Part shown: positions 44,364 to 53,891 of the stretch, piece after piece
How positions within the stretch are numbered: position 1 is the first letter of the stretch
How the letters are laid out: each line of letters starts with the position of its first letter
Source of the DNA: JASMTM01 sp964441735
GTDB taxonomy: Bacteria > Thermotogota > Thermotogae > Petrotogales > Kosmotogaceae
Reading direction: 5' to 3'
Length of the DNA stretch: 64,000 nt
Assembly (NCBI GenBank): GCA_964441735.1
Contig: CAYTVB010000004.1
Span: 1 to 64,000, forward strand
The notes under the pieces: generated by a model
Database searches by the model: none
The model's input: only the letters and a program-made list of their open reading frames with translations
What the model was told of the DNA's origin: nothing
Made by a program: the position numbers and the translations under genes

Positions 44364-47141
44364 CTAACCCTTTACAGAACCTTTTGTTAATCCTCCCACA
44401 ATTTGATCCTGCAATAACAGGAAGAATGTAAGCATCGGTATTGCACCTATGAGTGCAGCAGCAGTAAATGGTCCCCAGCTGGCTTCAAATCTACCTGAGA
44501 ACTGCTGTAATCCAACTGCGTATGTCCATTTATCTATACTCTGCAATATTATACTCGCTATTACGAATTCATTGAAAACGTTCATAAACGTTAGAATTGC
44601 AATAACTGCAAGTATTGGTCTTGCCAGAGGCAACACAATTCTCCAGAATGTTTGTAACCTGTTGGCGCCATCAATCAAGGCTGATTCTTCAAGGGAATCG
44701 GGTATGGTATCAAAATAACCCTTTATCAACCATATATTGAAGGCAATGTTACCACAATAAACAAAAATCATTCCACTTATTGTATCCAGTCCAAGGAAAG
44801 GAACATAACTACCAAGAAACTGTAAAAGCGAATATATTGCAATCATAAACATTACTGTAGGGAACATCTGTATTAGCAAAAGGAACAATAGACCCTGACC
44901 TCTACCGAAGAATCTCATTCTGCTGAAAGGATATGCAGCAAATGCTGCTACAAGAACACTTATTATTGCCACCAAAAGAGCAATTACTATTGAATTGAAT
45001 AACCATCTCATGAAAAAGAAGTATGTACTCTCTTTTCTGGTCCATATCTGACTGATTCTAAAAATTGATCTGTCAACCTCTCTCAAAGTACCTTTATAAT
45101 CACCAGAGTATGTTGTGTTGAAATCTATCATATCACCTATCAATCTCTGGGCTCTCTTATAACTGGCATTGAAATTCTGAAATTCCTTGTTAAACAACTT
45201 CGTCATTTCGTCAAAAACAGTAACATCAACCGATGCCCCCAAAAATCGTAACTCGACATAGTTAACCATTTTTCCATCGAGATCCTGCTTCATGTTTTTC
45301 ATATTATCAATTACGGCTCTTATAACTGCTGTCGCTTGTTTAATTTCTCCATAGGCATTATTAAAGTCACTGTACCACGTGTGAGCTCTGTATCTTATAT
45401 TTGCCTTGATTTGAAAATACTTTTTCATAATACCGCTGGCAGTGTTGTAATAGTTTTCAGCATCTTCAAGGGTTTTTATCTCATCCAGAGCAAGATCTTT
45501 AAGTAAATTCAGCTCTGCTATTTCAATATTACTATTCAACCGGTTAAGTCCCTCTTCATATAGTGGTTTCGTTTTGGTCAGAAAGGATCGAAGCTCTTCC
45601 TTTTCGTTCGATAATTCTTTTAACTCGTCGTTTTTCTCTTTGCGTTCAGCGATCATATCAACATACTGATCTGTATATTCAGTAAGATCCCCAATTACTC
45701 TGGAAATATTTGAATGGCTTACTTCAAGAATACCAGTTACATTCTCAACATCTGTATTATCCTGATTGGCAACTATCAGTTGCTTCTTTTCAATAAACCA
45801 ATCCATGATTTCTATGGCTTTTTCTATATGTGTATAAACATCAAGTTCACCATCAACGGTTGATAGTTTATCCTTTACAGGTCTTAACTTCTCAATAAGC
45901 GATTCTATATCTCCCAGAATTCTTACCGGAAAGGCTCTTTCCGCTTCCTCTTGTACTTTATCTGAACCGAAAAATGTTTCCAGTGTCTTTCTTACCTTTT
46001 CCATCTTTGTTGTCTCAGGTATAAGAACCATTCCTGCAACATTTAATGAGTCTTTTATTTCAGGTATCGCTTCATCCAGGCTGTCTTGCCTACTATTTAA
46101 TTGCGCGATTTCATTTTCAACTGTATCCAATCTCTTTTGAGCATCCATATATTCAACGTATTTGTAGTCTGATAAAGCACCATCAATTACATCTTCCGCC
46201 TTCGCAATCAAATTATTGTGCAATTCCTCCATGTTATCCCATGTTGCATCAGCTGCTTTAAAGGTTTCGTATAGTTGATCCTTTTTACCGGTAATTACTT
46301 CAGCTTCTTCCTGCTCAACAAAATCTCCAATATTTTTAAGGTTCCTGTTGATTACCTTTAACCATAGTTCACTTCTCCATTGCGAATACGATATATTAGA
46401 CAGTGAAATATATTCGTTCACATTGTTTAAAGCTAAAATTACGTCAACTTTTCCCTCAAAATCATATGAAGTAATAAGATCAATAAGCTCATTGCTAAGC
46501 CTTAAAACGTCTTCATATTGTCTTGTATATTTGTTAATCGTTTCCATTAATTCTTCTGAAGGCTCTATGCTGAGCTGTTCAACATAGTATTGATAGTATT
46601 CATCAACTGAAAATTCCTTATTCCCAATAACCTTTAACAGTGCAGCCTGATAAATTTCTGCATCCTTCTTTTCTTCAAGTTCGTCAAGTCGTTCATTGAT
46701 TAATTCAAGATCCTGTTTCCTGACACTATTCATACCAGAAATCACTTCATTGTTTTTCTGCTTCACTGATTTATTCAATTCTTCAAACTTTGTTTCGATG
46801 TTATCCACAAGTGTTGTGGACTCCTGGATATAGTCGTCGAACATTTTAGAGAGATCATTGATCTCTTTCTTTATCTTTTCCTCGCCTGTTTCTCTGTAAT
46901 CACCGAGTCCTTGCACGGCCTGTTGCAAGGATAGAATTACCCTTGATACACTCTTTTTTGGGAATAGAAGATTTTGGTAATGTTGCAAGGTTACACGAGT
47001 AGAAAACAGTTTTGGAGAAAAGGCTGCTTCGTCTCTTCTAACGGAAGTGCTAACAACCCATACCATGGGGAACAGTACAATGGCCAAAACTATAATCAAT
47101 ATCAGATGCCTTAACCAGTAACGTTTTTTTTCGATGGCCAT
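44364..47141 (-). CDS. malG: Maltose-type ABC transporter permease with giant coiled-coil insertion (MalG-like)
   Basis: 925 residues, about three times E. coli MalG (296). Residues 10-30 form membrane span 1; the family normally continues to span 2 after a short loop, but here about 645 mostly helical, Glu/Lys-rich residues (about 60-705) with heptad-like stretches intervene. The standard MalG core resumes at about 707 with spans 2-6 and the EAA loop EESALIDGANRLQTFWRIVLP. C-terminus GLTKGSVKG as in MalG. By topology the insertion is outside the membrane. Thermotoga MalG proteins are also unusually long, as I recall. ATG start in TAATG overlapping the malF stop, GAGGTGAG SD. Confidence 0.88.
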   Translation of the reverse strand: MAIEKKRYWLRHLILIIVLAIVLFPMVWVVSTSVRRDEAAFSPKLFSTRVTLQHYQNLLFPKKSVSRVILSLQQAVQGLGDYRETGEEKIKKEINDLSKMFDDYIQESTTLVDNIETKFEELNKSVKQKNNEVISGMNSVRKQDLELINERLDELEEKKDAEIYQAALLKVIGNKEFSVDEYYQYYVEQLSIEPSEELMETINKYTRQYEDVLRLSNELIDLITSYDFEGKVDVILALNNVNEYISLSNISYSQWRSELWLKVINRNLKNIGDFVEQEEAEVITGKKDQLYETFKAADATWDNMEELHNNLIAKAEDVIDGALSDYKYVEYMDAQKRLDTVENEIAQLNSRQDSLDEAIPEIKDSLNVAGMVLIPETTKMEKVRKTLETFFGSDKVQEEAERAFPVRILGDIESLIEKLRPVKDKLSTVDGELDVYTHIEKAIEIMDWFIEKKQLIVANQDNTDVENVTGILEVSHSNISRVIGDLTEYTDQYVDMIAERKEKNDELKELSNEKEELRSFLTKTKPLYEEGLNRLNSNIEIAELNLLKDLALDEIKTLEDAENYYNTASGIMKKYFQIKANIRYRAHTWYSDFNNAYGEIKQATAVIRAVIDNMKNMKQDLDGKMVNYVELRFLGASVDVTVFDEMTKLFNKEFQNFNASYKRAQRLIGDMIDFNTTYSGDYKGTLREVDRSIFRISQIWTRKESTYFFFMRWLFNSIVIALLVAIISVLVAAFAAYPFSRMRFFGRGQGLLFLLLIQMFPTVMFMIAIYSLLQFLGSYVPFLGLDTISGMIFVYCGNIAFNIWLIKGYFDTIPDSLEESALIDGANRLQTFWRIVLPLARPILAVIAILTFMNVFNEFVIASIILQSIDKWTYAVGLQQFSGRFEASWGPFTAAALIGAIPMLTFFLLLQDQIVGGLTKGSVKG

Positions 47142-48889
47142 TATCTTCTCACCTCTTCAAATGCCCCTGATAATTTGAAATTCAACCAGCTAAATCCTGC
47201 AACAAGGCCAAAAATAATTATCGATATGGCACTCGCAAATCCAAAATCCTGACCTCTGCCATAGAAAGCAAGCTTATAAGTGTAGGAGATTAATATGTCC
47301 GTTGCACCGGCTGGTGTGGTACTACCAGGTATTGCCGGTCCTCCTTCAGTAAGCAAATATATACCCACAAAATTGTTGAAATTGAAGGCAAAGGTACCCA
47401 CTAACAATGGGGCTACTGCTACCATTAACAACGGGAAAGTTATTCTCCAGAATTTTTGCCAGCGTTTTGCTCCATCAATTGAAGCGGCTTCATAGAGTTC
47501 ACCTGGTATGCTTTGAAGCGCTCCCAGTGAAACTGTCATCATATATGGGAAACCAAGCCACGTGTTCACAGTTAAAACAGAAACCTTAGCCCAGAAAGGA
47601 TCACTTAACCATCTAATGGGATTTTCGAATCCTAAAAGCCCCTGAAATAGAAAACGATTTAATATTCCATAGGTTTCATTGAACATACCATTTCTCCAAA
47701 CAAGCACAGAAATGAAGGCAGGTATTGCCCATGGGATAATCAGAAGGGTCCTGTAAATCTTCGTCCCTTTTAACTTTCTGTCATTCAATACCATTGCTAA
47801 AGCCAGTCCAATAGTAAAACAGAATACAACACTGAGTCCTGCCCATGTAAAAGTCCATACAAATATCTGAAAGAAAGGTCCTCTTACCCGTGGATCGGCA
47901 AGCATTTTCATAAAATTGTCAAAGCCAACTCCAGAAATATAACCATCTAAACGGGTTTCTTCTCCGTTTTCCTTGACATCATAAAAATATCCGTCTTCTT
48001 CAATCAGATTTCTCCCAGTTTGTCTGTTATAAATGACCTGTTCCTGTCTTGGATAACCGGCATCCAGACTTGTAACAGTTTTCATACCATACTGTCTTTC
48101 GACGGTGGCAAAATTTCTGTAAAGCTTTTGTGGATTTAATCTCACCTGATAGTCCCGGGGATTAATAAACTCCGCATTTTTTAACCAGTTGCTTCTTATT
48201 TCTCCAAGAAAAAAAGCAGCATTGGCTCTTGTTGAGGGATCATTGGGCGAATAAAAATAAACGTAGTTTTCTCCCAGTTCATTACTTATTGACAAATAAT
48301 TACCTTCTTGCTTTGAAGTAACTATTGTATAGTTAATTCCATCAATATTTGCTCTATTATTTGTCACTTTAAACATTTTTGAACGTGCAAGACTAATATT
48401 CCCTTTACTATCACGTGATATTACATCCGGCTTTAAAGCAAGTAATCGATTTTCTGAACTCTCTTCTTCGAATAACATTACAAAATCATCTGTAGGCTTA
48501 TAATCCTCCAACTTAACAAAAACCCAAAAATTATACTCAACAGGGTCATCGGGTACATAAAAATATTCATTTAAGAGTTTCTGCACAATCTGGGGTCTGG
48601 TAAAAAGATGTCCTGTTCCATAATTTGTGAATGCTACATCAAAGGTATAGTACATTGGGTAAATGGTAAGTACAAAAAGTAAAATTAGTGCAGGTATCAT
48701 GTACCTGTATGGATATCCTTTTCTGCTGAAAGAAACATAATCAATGATCAGTGTCAAAACAGCAAGGACTATTGCAAGCCCAAATCTAGCATTAATCCAT
48801 AAAACAAAAACGCCCCAGATGACAAAAGCGTTATATATTGCAAGAAAAAACATTGCTGCGAGATAGATGAATAACTTTTTACCGGACAC
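47141..48889 (-). CDS. malF: Maltose-type ABC transporter permease (MalF-like)
   Basis: 582 residues. Three N-terminal hydrophobic spans (about 8-95), a large external loop (about 100-330, comparable to the MalF P2 loop, here with DNYTIVTS-like and EDGYFYDVKENGEET segments), then the permease core with the EAA loop GELYEAASIDGAKRWQKFWRITFP and LLTEGGPAIPGSTTPAGATDILISYTY-type C-terminal segment. GTG start with GGAGGT 10 bases upstream. A strong hairpin separates it from malE. Confidence 0.9.
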   Translation of the reverse strand: MSGKKLFIYLAAMFFLAIYNAFVIWGVFVLWINARFGLAIVLAVLTLIIDYVSFSRKGYPYRYMIPALILLFVLTIYPMYYTFDVAFTNYGTGHLFTRPQIVQKLLNEYFYVPDDPVEYNFWVFVKLEDYKPTDDFVMLFEEESSENRLLALKPDVISRDSKGNISLARSKMFKVTNNRANIDGINYTIVTSKQEGNYLSISNELGENYVYFYSPNDPSTRANAAFFLGEIRSNWLKNAEFINPRDYQVRLNPQKLYRNFATVERQYGMKTVTSLDAGYPRQEQVIYNRQTGRNLIEEDGYFYDVKENGEETRLDGYISGVGFDNFMKMLADPRVRGPFFQIFVWTFTWAGLSVVFCFTIGLALAMVLNDRKLKGTKIYRTLLIIPWAIPAFISVLVWRNGMFNETYGILNRFLFQGLLGFENPIRWLSDPFWAKVSVLTVNTWLGFPYMMTVSLGALQSIPGELYEAASIDGAKRWQKFWRITFPLLMVAVAPLLVGTFAFNFNNFVGIYLLTEGGPAIPGSTTPAGATDILISYTYKLAFYGRGQDFGFASAISIIIFGLVAGFSWLNFKLSGAFEEVRR

Positions 48890-48920
48890 CTTTTACGACC
48901 TCCAAAGGTAAAGGATAAGG

Positions 48921-48948
48921 AACCGCGGAGCCAAAAGGCTCCGCGGTT
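48921..48948 (-). terminator. Intercistronic hairpin between malE and malF
   Basis: Perfect 12-bp inverted repeat AACCGCGGAGCC / GGCTCCGCGGTT with a 4-base loop. On the minus strand it is not followed by a T-run, so it may act as an mRNA-stabilising or attenuating hairpin rather than a full terminator. E. coli places REP sequences in the same gap. Confidence 0.75.
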
Positions 48949-48964
48949 TAAGTATCAAATTGAA

Positions 48965-50155
48965 TTACATTCCAATGGATGTTTTTATCTTCTCAACTGC
49001 TGTTTCAAAAGCACTTTCTACTGTGTCTTCTCCGTTGATAACAAGGTTTAAAGAATCCTGCATTGCGCCCCAAACAGGTGCCATTTCAGGTACGTTGGGC
49101 ATAGGAGTTCCTATGGATGCGCTCTTGGAGAACTGAAGGATATCGTAGACTTCCTGTCCGCCTGTTTCTTCAATGTATTTAAAAACATCTTCTCTAACAG
49201 GACCTCTTTTATCATTCAAGAACAATTCGTATTGTGTTTCGAAGGTGCTGCAATAACTTGCAACAAATTCCATAGCTTCCAGTTTGTTGCTTTATCTTGA
49301 ATTAACCATAAAGGCCTGAACGCCAACAAATGGTGTTGGATTTTCTCCATTAGGAAGTGTGATTTCACTAAATGGAAGGATATCGTAATCAATACCTGCT
49401 TCCTGATAACCGGATGTTGACCATGGTCCATTAACTATAAACGCAGCCAGTCCATCTCTGAACAGGGAATCCATAAGAGAATAATTTGCTCCCTGTGGGA
49501 TTAAACCAGAATCAAACCAGCTCTTTATAAGCCTTCCACCATTAATAGCGCCTTCATTGTTAAGTCCGATATCTGTTACATCATAACCTTCAGATGTAAG
49601 GTTAAATACATAACCACCATATCCAGCTATGAATGGGTATGAGAAATAGAAATCATCAGCAGGATATATAAAACCAACTACTTCATCGTCTGCAACTTCT
49701 GCACCAATTGTTTCCAGTTCTTCAATTGTCGCAGGGACTCTGTCTACAAGATCTTTATTATACAAAATTGCAAGGGCTTCAATAGCGTAAGGTACACCAT
49801 AAAGTTTCCCTTCATATGAGAATGCATTAAGCGCAGATTCGTAGAACTGACCCCTTTCAGGCAAGAAAGGAACTGGTTCAATAACACCATTCTCTACCAG
49901 TTCACCAACCCAGTCATGGGCACCTACAATAACGTCCGGTCCTTCACCTGCTGGTGCAGCGGTGAGGAATTTTGATTTAATATCACCAAAGTTAACCTGT
50001 TCAATCTTTACTTCAATACCAAAGTTCTTTTCAAAGTCAGCTCCAATTTTCTGGAGAACAGGTACCTGAACTTCAGATGTCCAGACTGTTATGGCGGCAT
50101 TTAAAGTACTAACAAGTGCAAACGCAACAAATAAGAATAACACTAATTTTCTCAT
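48965..50155 (-). pseudogene. malE: Maltose/maltodextrin-type binding protein interrupted by an in-frame stop
   Basis: Signal peptide MRKLVLFLFVAFALVSTLNA and a family 1 binding-protein body (ITVWTSEVQVPVLQKIGADF, GPDVIVGAHDWVGEL, ALAILYNKDLV, AAFIVNGPWSTSGYQEAG, VGVQAFMVNSR). A TAA at 49292-49294 stops the frame after about 287 residues, yet the same frame continues immediately with SNKLEAMEFVASYCSTFETQ to 48965, a perfect match for the missing 109 or so residues. A single substitution would restore a ~397-residue protein. Start ATG 50155 with GGGAGG SD. It is either a true nonsense mutation that would inactivate uptake by MalFG, or a base-level error. Confidence 0.85.
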
Positions 50156-50197
50156 TTGACCAACCTCCCTTTTGAAAAAATGTGTTTTTATGCACAT

Positions 50198-50203
50198 ATT
50201 ATA
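50198..50203 (-). promoter_or_regulatory. Candidate -10 box of the mal operon
   Basis: Minus-strand TATAAT about 42 bases before the malE ATG. The best -35 (TCGATG at 16 bases) is poor, which would fit an activator-dependent or weak promoter. Repeats of GTTAAAA lie just upstream. Confidence 0.4.
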
Positions 50204-50325
50204 ATTTTAACAGTTTTAACATCGATTTTTTATAAAGTGAGTTTCTCAGCATCAGCTAAGAAAATACATTATACAGATTGACAAGTAATTAAGCTATAAT
50301 AGCTCTGTTTTACTCGGACAAGCTT

Positions 50326-51723
50326 TTATATTGGATATACTGCTACCCAGTCTGAATTCGCATCAGCCAGCTTCAAATCAATCTTAAGTTTTCTTTCATA
50401 TTCATTTAACAGGTATTCCCTTCCGATATTTCCCAGTAATGCATAGATTAAAAGCTCTTCATCGTTATTTGCCAGCAAACCAATTTTTCCCCTGGCCATT
50501 TCTATTTCTGGTTTAAGATAATCTGCAGGTCTATTTGTTAATGGCTCTTCATTTTTTAATACAGTTCTTCTCAAGCTTTCAGAAATTTCACCAGGTGGCC
50601 TTCCATATAGACCTTTAATGTATTTCTTCGTTTCATTAGTAATAATTTTATACCTTTCAACAGAAAGTACATTGACAACCGACTGTACACCAACAATTTG
50701 TGAACTAGGTGTAACAAGTGGTGGATATCCAAGTTCTTTCCTAACTCTTGGAATTTCCTGCAAAACATCTTCAAGTTTATCCACCGCTTTCTGTTCTCTC
50801 AACTGGTTAACCAGATTGGACATCATTCCGCCAGGAATCTGATTAACTAATATCTCTGGACTAACCGTTTTCATATTAATATCAGTATTTCCATGTTTTT
50901 CCCTGATCTTCTTAAAATAATCACTGACGTTCTTCAATTTTTTAAAATCGGGTTTGGTTGCGTAACCAAGATTATTCAATGCAATCCAGAGACTCTCAAC
51001 TGGTGGTTGAGAAGTACCTGAAGCAAGTGAAGAAATTGCTGTATCTACAATATCAGCTCCTGCTTCCACTGCCTTCAAATAGGTTAAATCAGCCAGTCCT
51101 GAAGTAAAATGTGAATGAACATCAACACGTAGAGAGGTTTCTTTCTTTATTCTTGATACCAGTTTATACCCAACGTCTGGCGTCAATAATCCGGCCATAT
51201 CCTTTACACAGAGTGAATCTGCTCCAAGTTTTTCAGCGCTTTTTGCATATTCGATGAAAAGACCAATATTATGTACCGGACTGACTGTATATGCAATGGC
51301 AATTTGAAGATGCATGCCATTCTTTTTTATTTCACTGCAAGATTTCTCAATATTTCTGAAGTCGTTCAAAGCGTCAAAAACTCTAACCCTATCAATTCCA
51401 TGTTTTGCCACTGTTTTTATAAACAATTCAACTACATCATCAGCATAATGCCTGTAGCCAACAAGATTTTGTCCTCTGAGAAGCATCTGCATTTTTGTAT
51501 TTCTAAAATATTTTCTTAACCTATCTATACGAACCCAGGGATCTTCACTCAAATAGCGAACACAGGCATCAAATGTTGCTCCTCCCCACATTTCCACAGC
51601 ATCATAGCCAATTTGATCCACTGTTTCAGCAATTTCTACGAGTTCATTGGTTGTAACTCTTGTTGCGAGTAAAGATTGATGTGCATCCCTGAATGTAGTA
51701 TCAACAAATCTAACCTTGCTCAT
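50326..51723 (-). CDS. 5S-type carboxyltransferase subunit (pyruvate/oxaloacetate half, no biotin domain)
   Basis: 465 residues. TIM-barrel start MSKVRFVDTTFRDAHQSLLATR, WGGATFDACVRYLSEDPW, LLRGQNLVGYRHY, the carboxylated Lys segment LCVKDMAGLLTP, metal ligands VDVHSHFTSGLA, VDTAISSLASGTSQPP, and the later QIPGGMMSNLVNQL and ELGYPPLVTPSSQIVGVQ. These are shared by oxaloacetate decarboxylase alpha, PycB and transcarboxylase 5S. There is no C-terminal biotinyl domain, as in 5S. It would transfer CO2 between biotin and pyruvate/oxaloacetate, and the matching carrier and 12S proteins are encoded at 20.7-23.1 kb. Monocistronic position; malE is downstream with its own -10 box. Confidence 0.9.
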   Translation of the reverse strand: MSKVRFVDTTFRDAHQSLLATRVTTNELVEIAETVDQIGYDAVEMWGGATFDACVRYLSEDPWVRIDRLRKYFRNTKMQMLLRGQNLVGYRHYADDVVELFIKTVAKHGIDRVRVFDALNDFRNIEKSCSEIKKNGMHLQIAIAYTVSPVHNIGLFIEYAKSAEKLGADSLCVKDMAGLLTPDVGYKLVSRIKKETSLRVDVHSHFTSGLADLTYLKAVEAGADIVDTAISSLASGTSQPPVESLWIALNNLGYATKPDFKKLKNVSDYFKKIREKHGNTDINMKTVSPEILVNQIPGGMMSNLVNQLREQKAVDKLEDVLQEIPRVRKELGYPPLVTPSSQIVGVQSVVNVLSVERYKIITNETKKYIKGLYGRPPGEISESLRRTVLKNEEPLTNRPADYLKPEIEMARGKIGLLANNDEELLIYALLGNIGREYLLNEYERKLKIDLKLADANSDWVAVYPI

Positions 51724-51775
51724 GTAACTATTCTCCTCTCTGTTGTAAAATTATATTACATACCGGGGAGGGATT

Positions 51776-53656
51776 ATGTTGAATAGTAATTACAAATATG
51801 ATGTTGTTGTAATAGGATCCGGACACGCTGGCATAGAAGCAGCACTGGCTACTGCACGAATGGGAGCGAAAACTCTGCTTCTTTCCATCAATCTTGACAC
51901 TGTAGGATGGGCTCCATGCAATCCTGCCATTGGGGGACCCGCCAAGGGTGTGGTTGTAAGAGAAATTGATTCTCTTGGAGGCCAGATGGCAAAAATAGCT
52001 GATAAAACTTCAATAAATATACGCATGTTGAACACCAAAAAAGGGCCGGCAGTAAGAGCATTACGTTCCCAGATAGATAAATTTAACTACAGTCAGGAAA
52101 TGAAACATGTGCTTGAGCAACAGGAAAACCTTCACATAAAAAGTGCAATTGCAACAGAAATTTTGACAGAAAATGGTAGAATTTCTGGCGTCAAAACCCA
52201 CTTCAAAGGACATTATGAATGTAATTCGGTAATAATCGCCACGGGAACATTTCTTGGCGGGCGAATATTTATTGGTCAGGATTATTTTGAAGCCGGAAGA
52301 TTGGGTGAGTTTCCTTCAAAAAAGTTAAGTAAATCACTTAAAGACCTAGGGTTCACCCTGAGACGTTTCAAAACGGGGACCCCTGCCAGACTTCATGGTG
52401 ATTCCATTGATTTCAAAAAAATGGACAGGCAGGATACATCGGACGAACCACTTGCCTTTTCTTTTTTCTCCGAACCGTATGTGCTTGAAAAAGATTATCC
52501 TTGCTGGTTAACCTATACCAACAGTAATACACATGCCATTATTCGAAGGGATATTGGCTTCTCTCCACTTTATGGTGACATTAAACTCATACATTCAAAA
52601 GGGCCCAGATACTGCCCTTCTATTGAAGACAAGGTTATGAAATTCTCATCTAAGGACAGTCATCAATTATTTGTTGAACCCGAGGGCAAAACTACGAAGG
52701 AATTTTATCTAAACGGTTTATCTACAAGCCTTCCCCTCAAAACACAAAATGAAATAGTCCATACAGTTGCAGGATTGGAAAACGCAGTGATAATTAGACC
52801 TGCCTATGCTGTGGAGTACGACTATATCGAACCAAATCAGCTTTATCCAACCCTTGAATCAAAGTTGGTAGAAAACCTTTATTTCGCAGGTCAGGTAAAC
52901 GGAACAAGTGGTTACGAAGAAGCCGCAGGTCAGGGCTTAATTGCAGGATTAAACGCTGTTGCAAAGATACGCGGTGAAGAACCTCTTGTTTTGAAGCGCT
53001 CTGAATCATATATAGGAGTGATGATAGATGATCTGGTCACAAAAGGTGTTGATGAACCATATCGTTTATTGACTTCAAGGGCAGAATACAGATTGTTGCT
53101 CAGACATGATAATGCCCATTTAAGATTGACCCAGTACGGTTATAAATACGGATTAATACCCAGATGGTTCTACGAAAAAGTTCGTTCTTTAAATGAAACA
53201 GTGGAAAAGGAAATTGACAGACTAAACGAAGTGGTAGTGAAACCCTCCAACAGATTAAATAACAAATTATTGAAGATAGGTTCCTCGGCTATATATCAAT
53301 CAACACGAATGATTCAGTTGCTTAAAAGACCCGAAGTAGATTATTCGCTGCTTGCTGAATTCGACCCCGATCCGATCAAAGATTACAATATAAAGGAACA
53401 GATTGAAACGGTGGTGAAATATCAGGGATATATCAATCGGCTGGAACGGGAAGTTAGCCAATTTGAAAGGCTGGAACATGAGAAAATTCCCGTAGATATT
53501 AATTATGACGAAGTTCCTAACTTATCAACCGAAGCCAGAGATAAACTAAAAAGGTTAAAGCCTCGATCCATTGGTCAGGCGACAAGAATACCCGGTATAA
53601 CCCCATCAGATATTATGAATCTTTCAGCATATCTAAAGTCAAAAAACGCCGATTAA
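51776..53656 (+). CDS. mnmG: tRNA uridine-5-carboxymethylaminomethyl modification enzyme MnmG
   Basis: 626 residues, normal length. FAD-binding VVIGSGHAGIEAALATARMG, CNPAIGGPAKGVVVREIDSLGG, MLNTKKGPAVRALRSQIDK, GTFLGGRIFIG, PRYCPSIEDKVMKF, and C-terminal domain ending YLKSKNAD. With MnmE it makes cmnm5U34 on tRNAs. ATG start with GGGGAGGG about 4 bases upstream. Divergent from the 5S gene across 52 bases. Confidence 0.97.
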   Translation: MLNSNYKYDVVVIGSGHAGIEAALATARMGAKTLLLSINLDTVGWAPCNPAIGGPAKGVVVREIDSLGGQMAKIADKTSINIRMLNTKKGPAVRALRSQIDKFNYSQEMKHVLEQQENLHIKSAIATEILTENGRISGVKTHFKGHYECNSVIIATGTFLGGRIFIGQDYFEAGRLGEFPSKKLSKSLKDLGFTLRRFKTGTPARLHGDSIDFKKMDRQDTSDEPLAFSFFSEPYVLEKDYPCWLTYTNSNTHAIIRRDIGFSPLYGDIKLIHSKGPRYCPSIEDKVMKFSSKDSHQLFVEPEGKTTKEFYLNGLSTSLPLKTQNEIVHTVAGLENAVIIRPAYAVEYDYIEPNQLYPTLESKLVENLYFAGQVNGTSGYEEAAGQGLIAGLNAVAKIRGEEPLVLKRSESYIGVMIDDLVTKGVDEPYRLLTSRAEYRLLLRHDNAHLRLTQYGYKYGLIPRWFYEKVRSLNETVEKEIDRLNEVVVKPSNRLNNKLLKIGSSAIYQSTRMIQLLKRPEVDYSLLAEFDPDPIKDYNIKEQIETVVKYQGYINRLEREVSQFERLEHEKIPVDINYDEVPNLSTEARDKLKRLKPRSIGQATRIPGITPSDIMNLSAYLKSKNAD

Positions 53657-53682
53657 TATCTTATATTGGATGTCATTTGTTG

Positions 53683-53711
53683 TTGACATAGGATATCATG
53701 CGTATTATAAT
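53683..53711 (+). promoter_or_regulatory. Promoter of the CAT tRNA
   Basis: TTGACA (53683-53688), 17-base spacer, TATAAT (53706-53711): a full consensus match. The tRNA begins 12 bases past the -10. Confidence 0.9.
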
Positions 53712-53722
53712 CGTTTAATGTC

Positions 53723-53800
53723 GGGCTCGTAGCTCAGTTTGGTTAGAGCTTCCGGCTCATAACCGGGCGGTCGGTGGTTCGAATCCACCCGAGCCCACCA
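53723..53800 (+). tRNA. tRNA with anticodon CAT (elongator Met or lysidine-type Ile2)
   Basis: Acceptor GGGCTCG / CGAGCCC fully paired, so not the initiator. Anticodon stem TCCGG / CCGGG with loop CTCATAA (anticodon CAT); T-arm GGTGG-TTCGAAT-CCACC; CCA encoded. I cannot separate elongator tRNA-Met from tRNA-Ile(CAT, modified by TilS) by eye. 78 bases including CCA. Confidence 0.95.
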
Positions 53801-53801
53801 T

Positions 53802-53823
53802 AGCGGCGAAAGCCGCTTTTTTT
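53802..53823 (+). terminator. Terminator of the CAT tRNA
   Basis: Stem AGCGGC / GCCGCT with a GAAA tetraloop, then six T. Confidence 0.85.
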
Positions 53824-53891
53824 AATTATTTTTTTCTCAAAAATGATAAAATCAGTTCCTGGAAGCAAAAAACCTATTGGAGAGTGCACAG

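Noticed and set aside
49292..49294. Recoding (selenocysteine or pyrrolysine) at the malE stop
   Set aside because: The codon is TAA, which is not used for either, and no hairpin of the right type follows.
50292..50304. Palindrome AGCTATAATAGCT as a terminator of the 5S gene
   Set aside because: Only six pairs around a single base and no T-run; it cannot form a useful terminator hairpin.
53843..53891. Possible preQ1 riboswitch ahead of the queuosine-precursor transporter (AAAAAACC before the SD is suggestive)
   Set aside because: I could not find the 5-bp P1 stem or the loop pairing of any preQ1 class; the leader is only about 40 bases after a -10-like TAAAAT.
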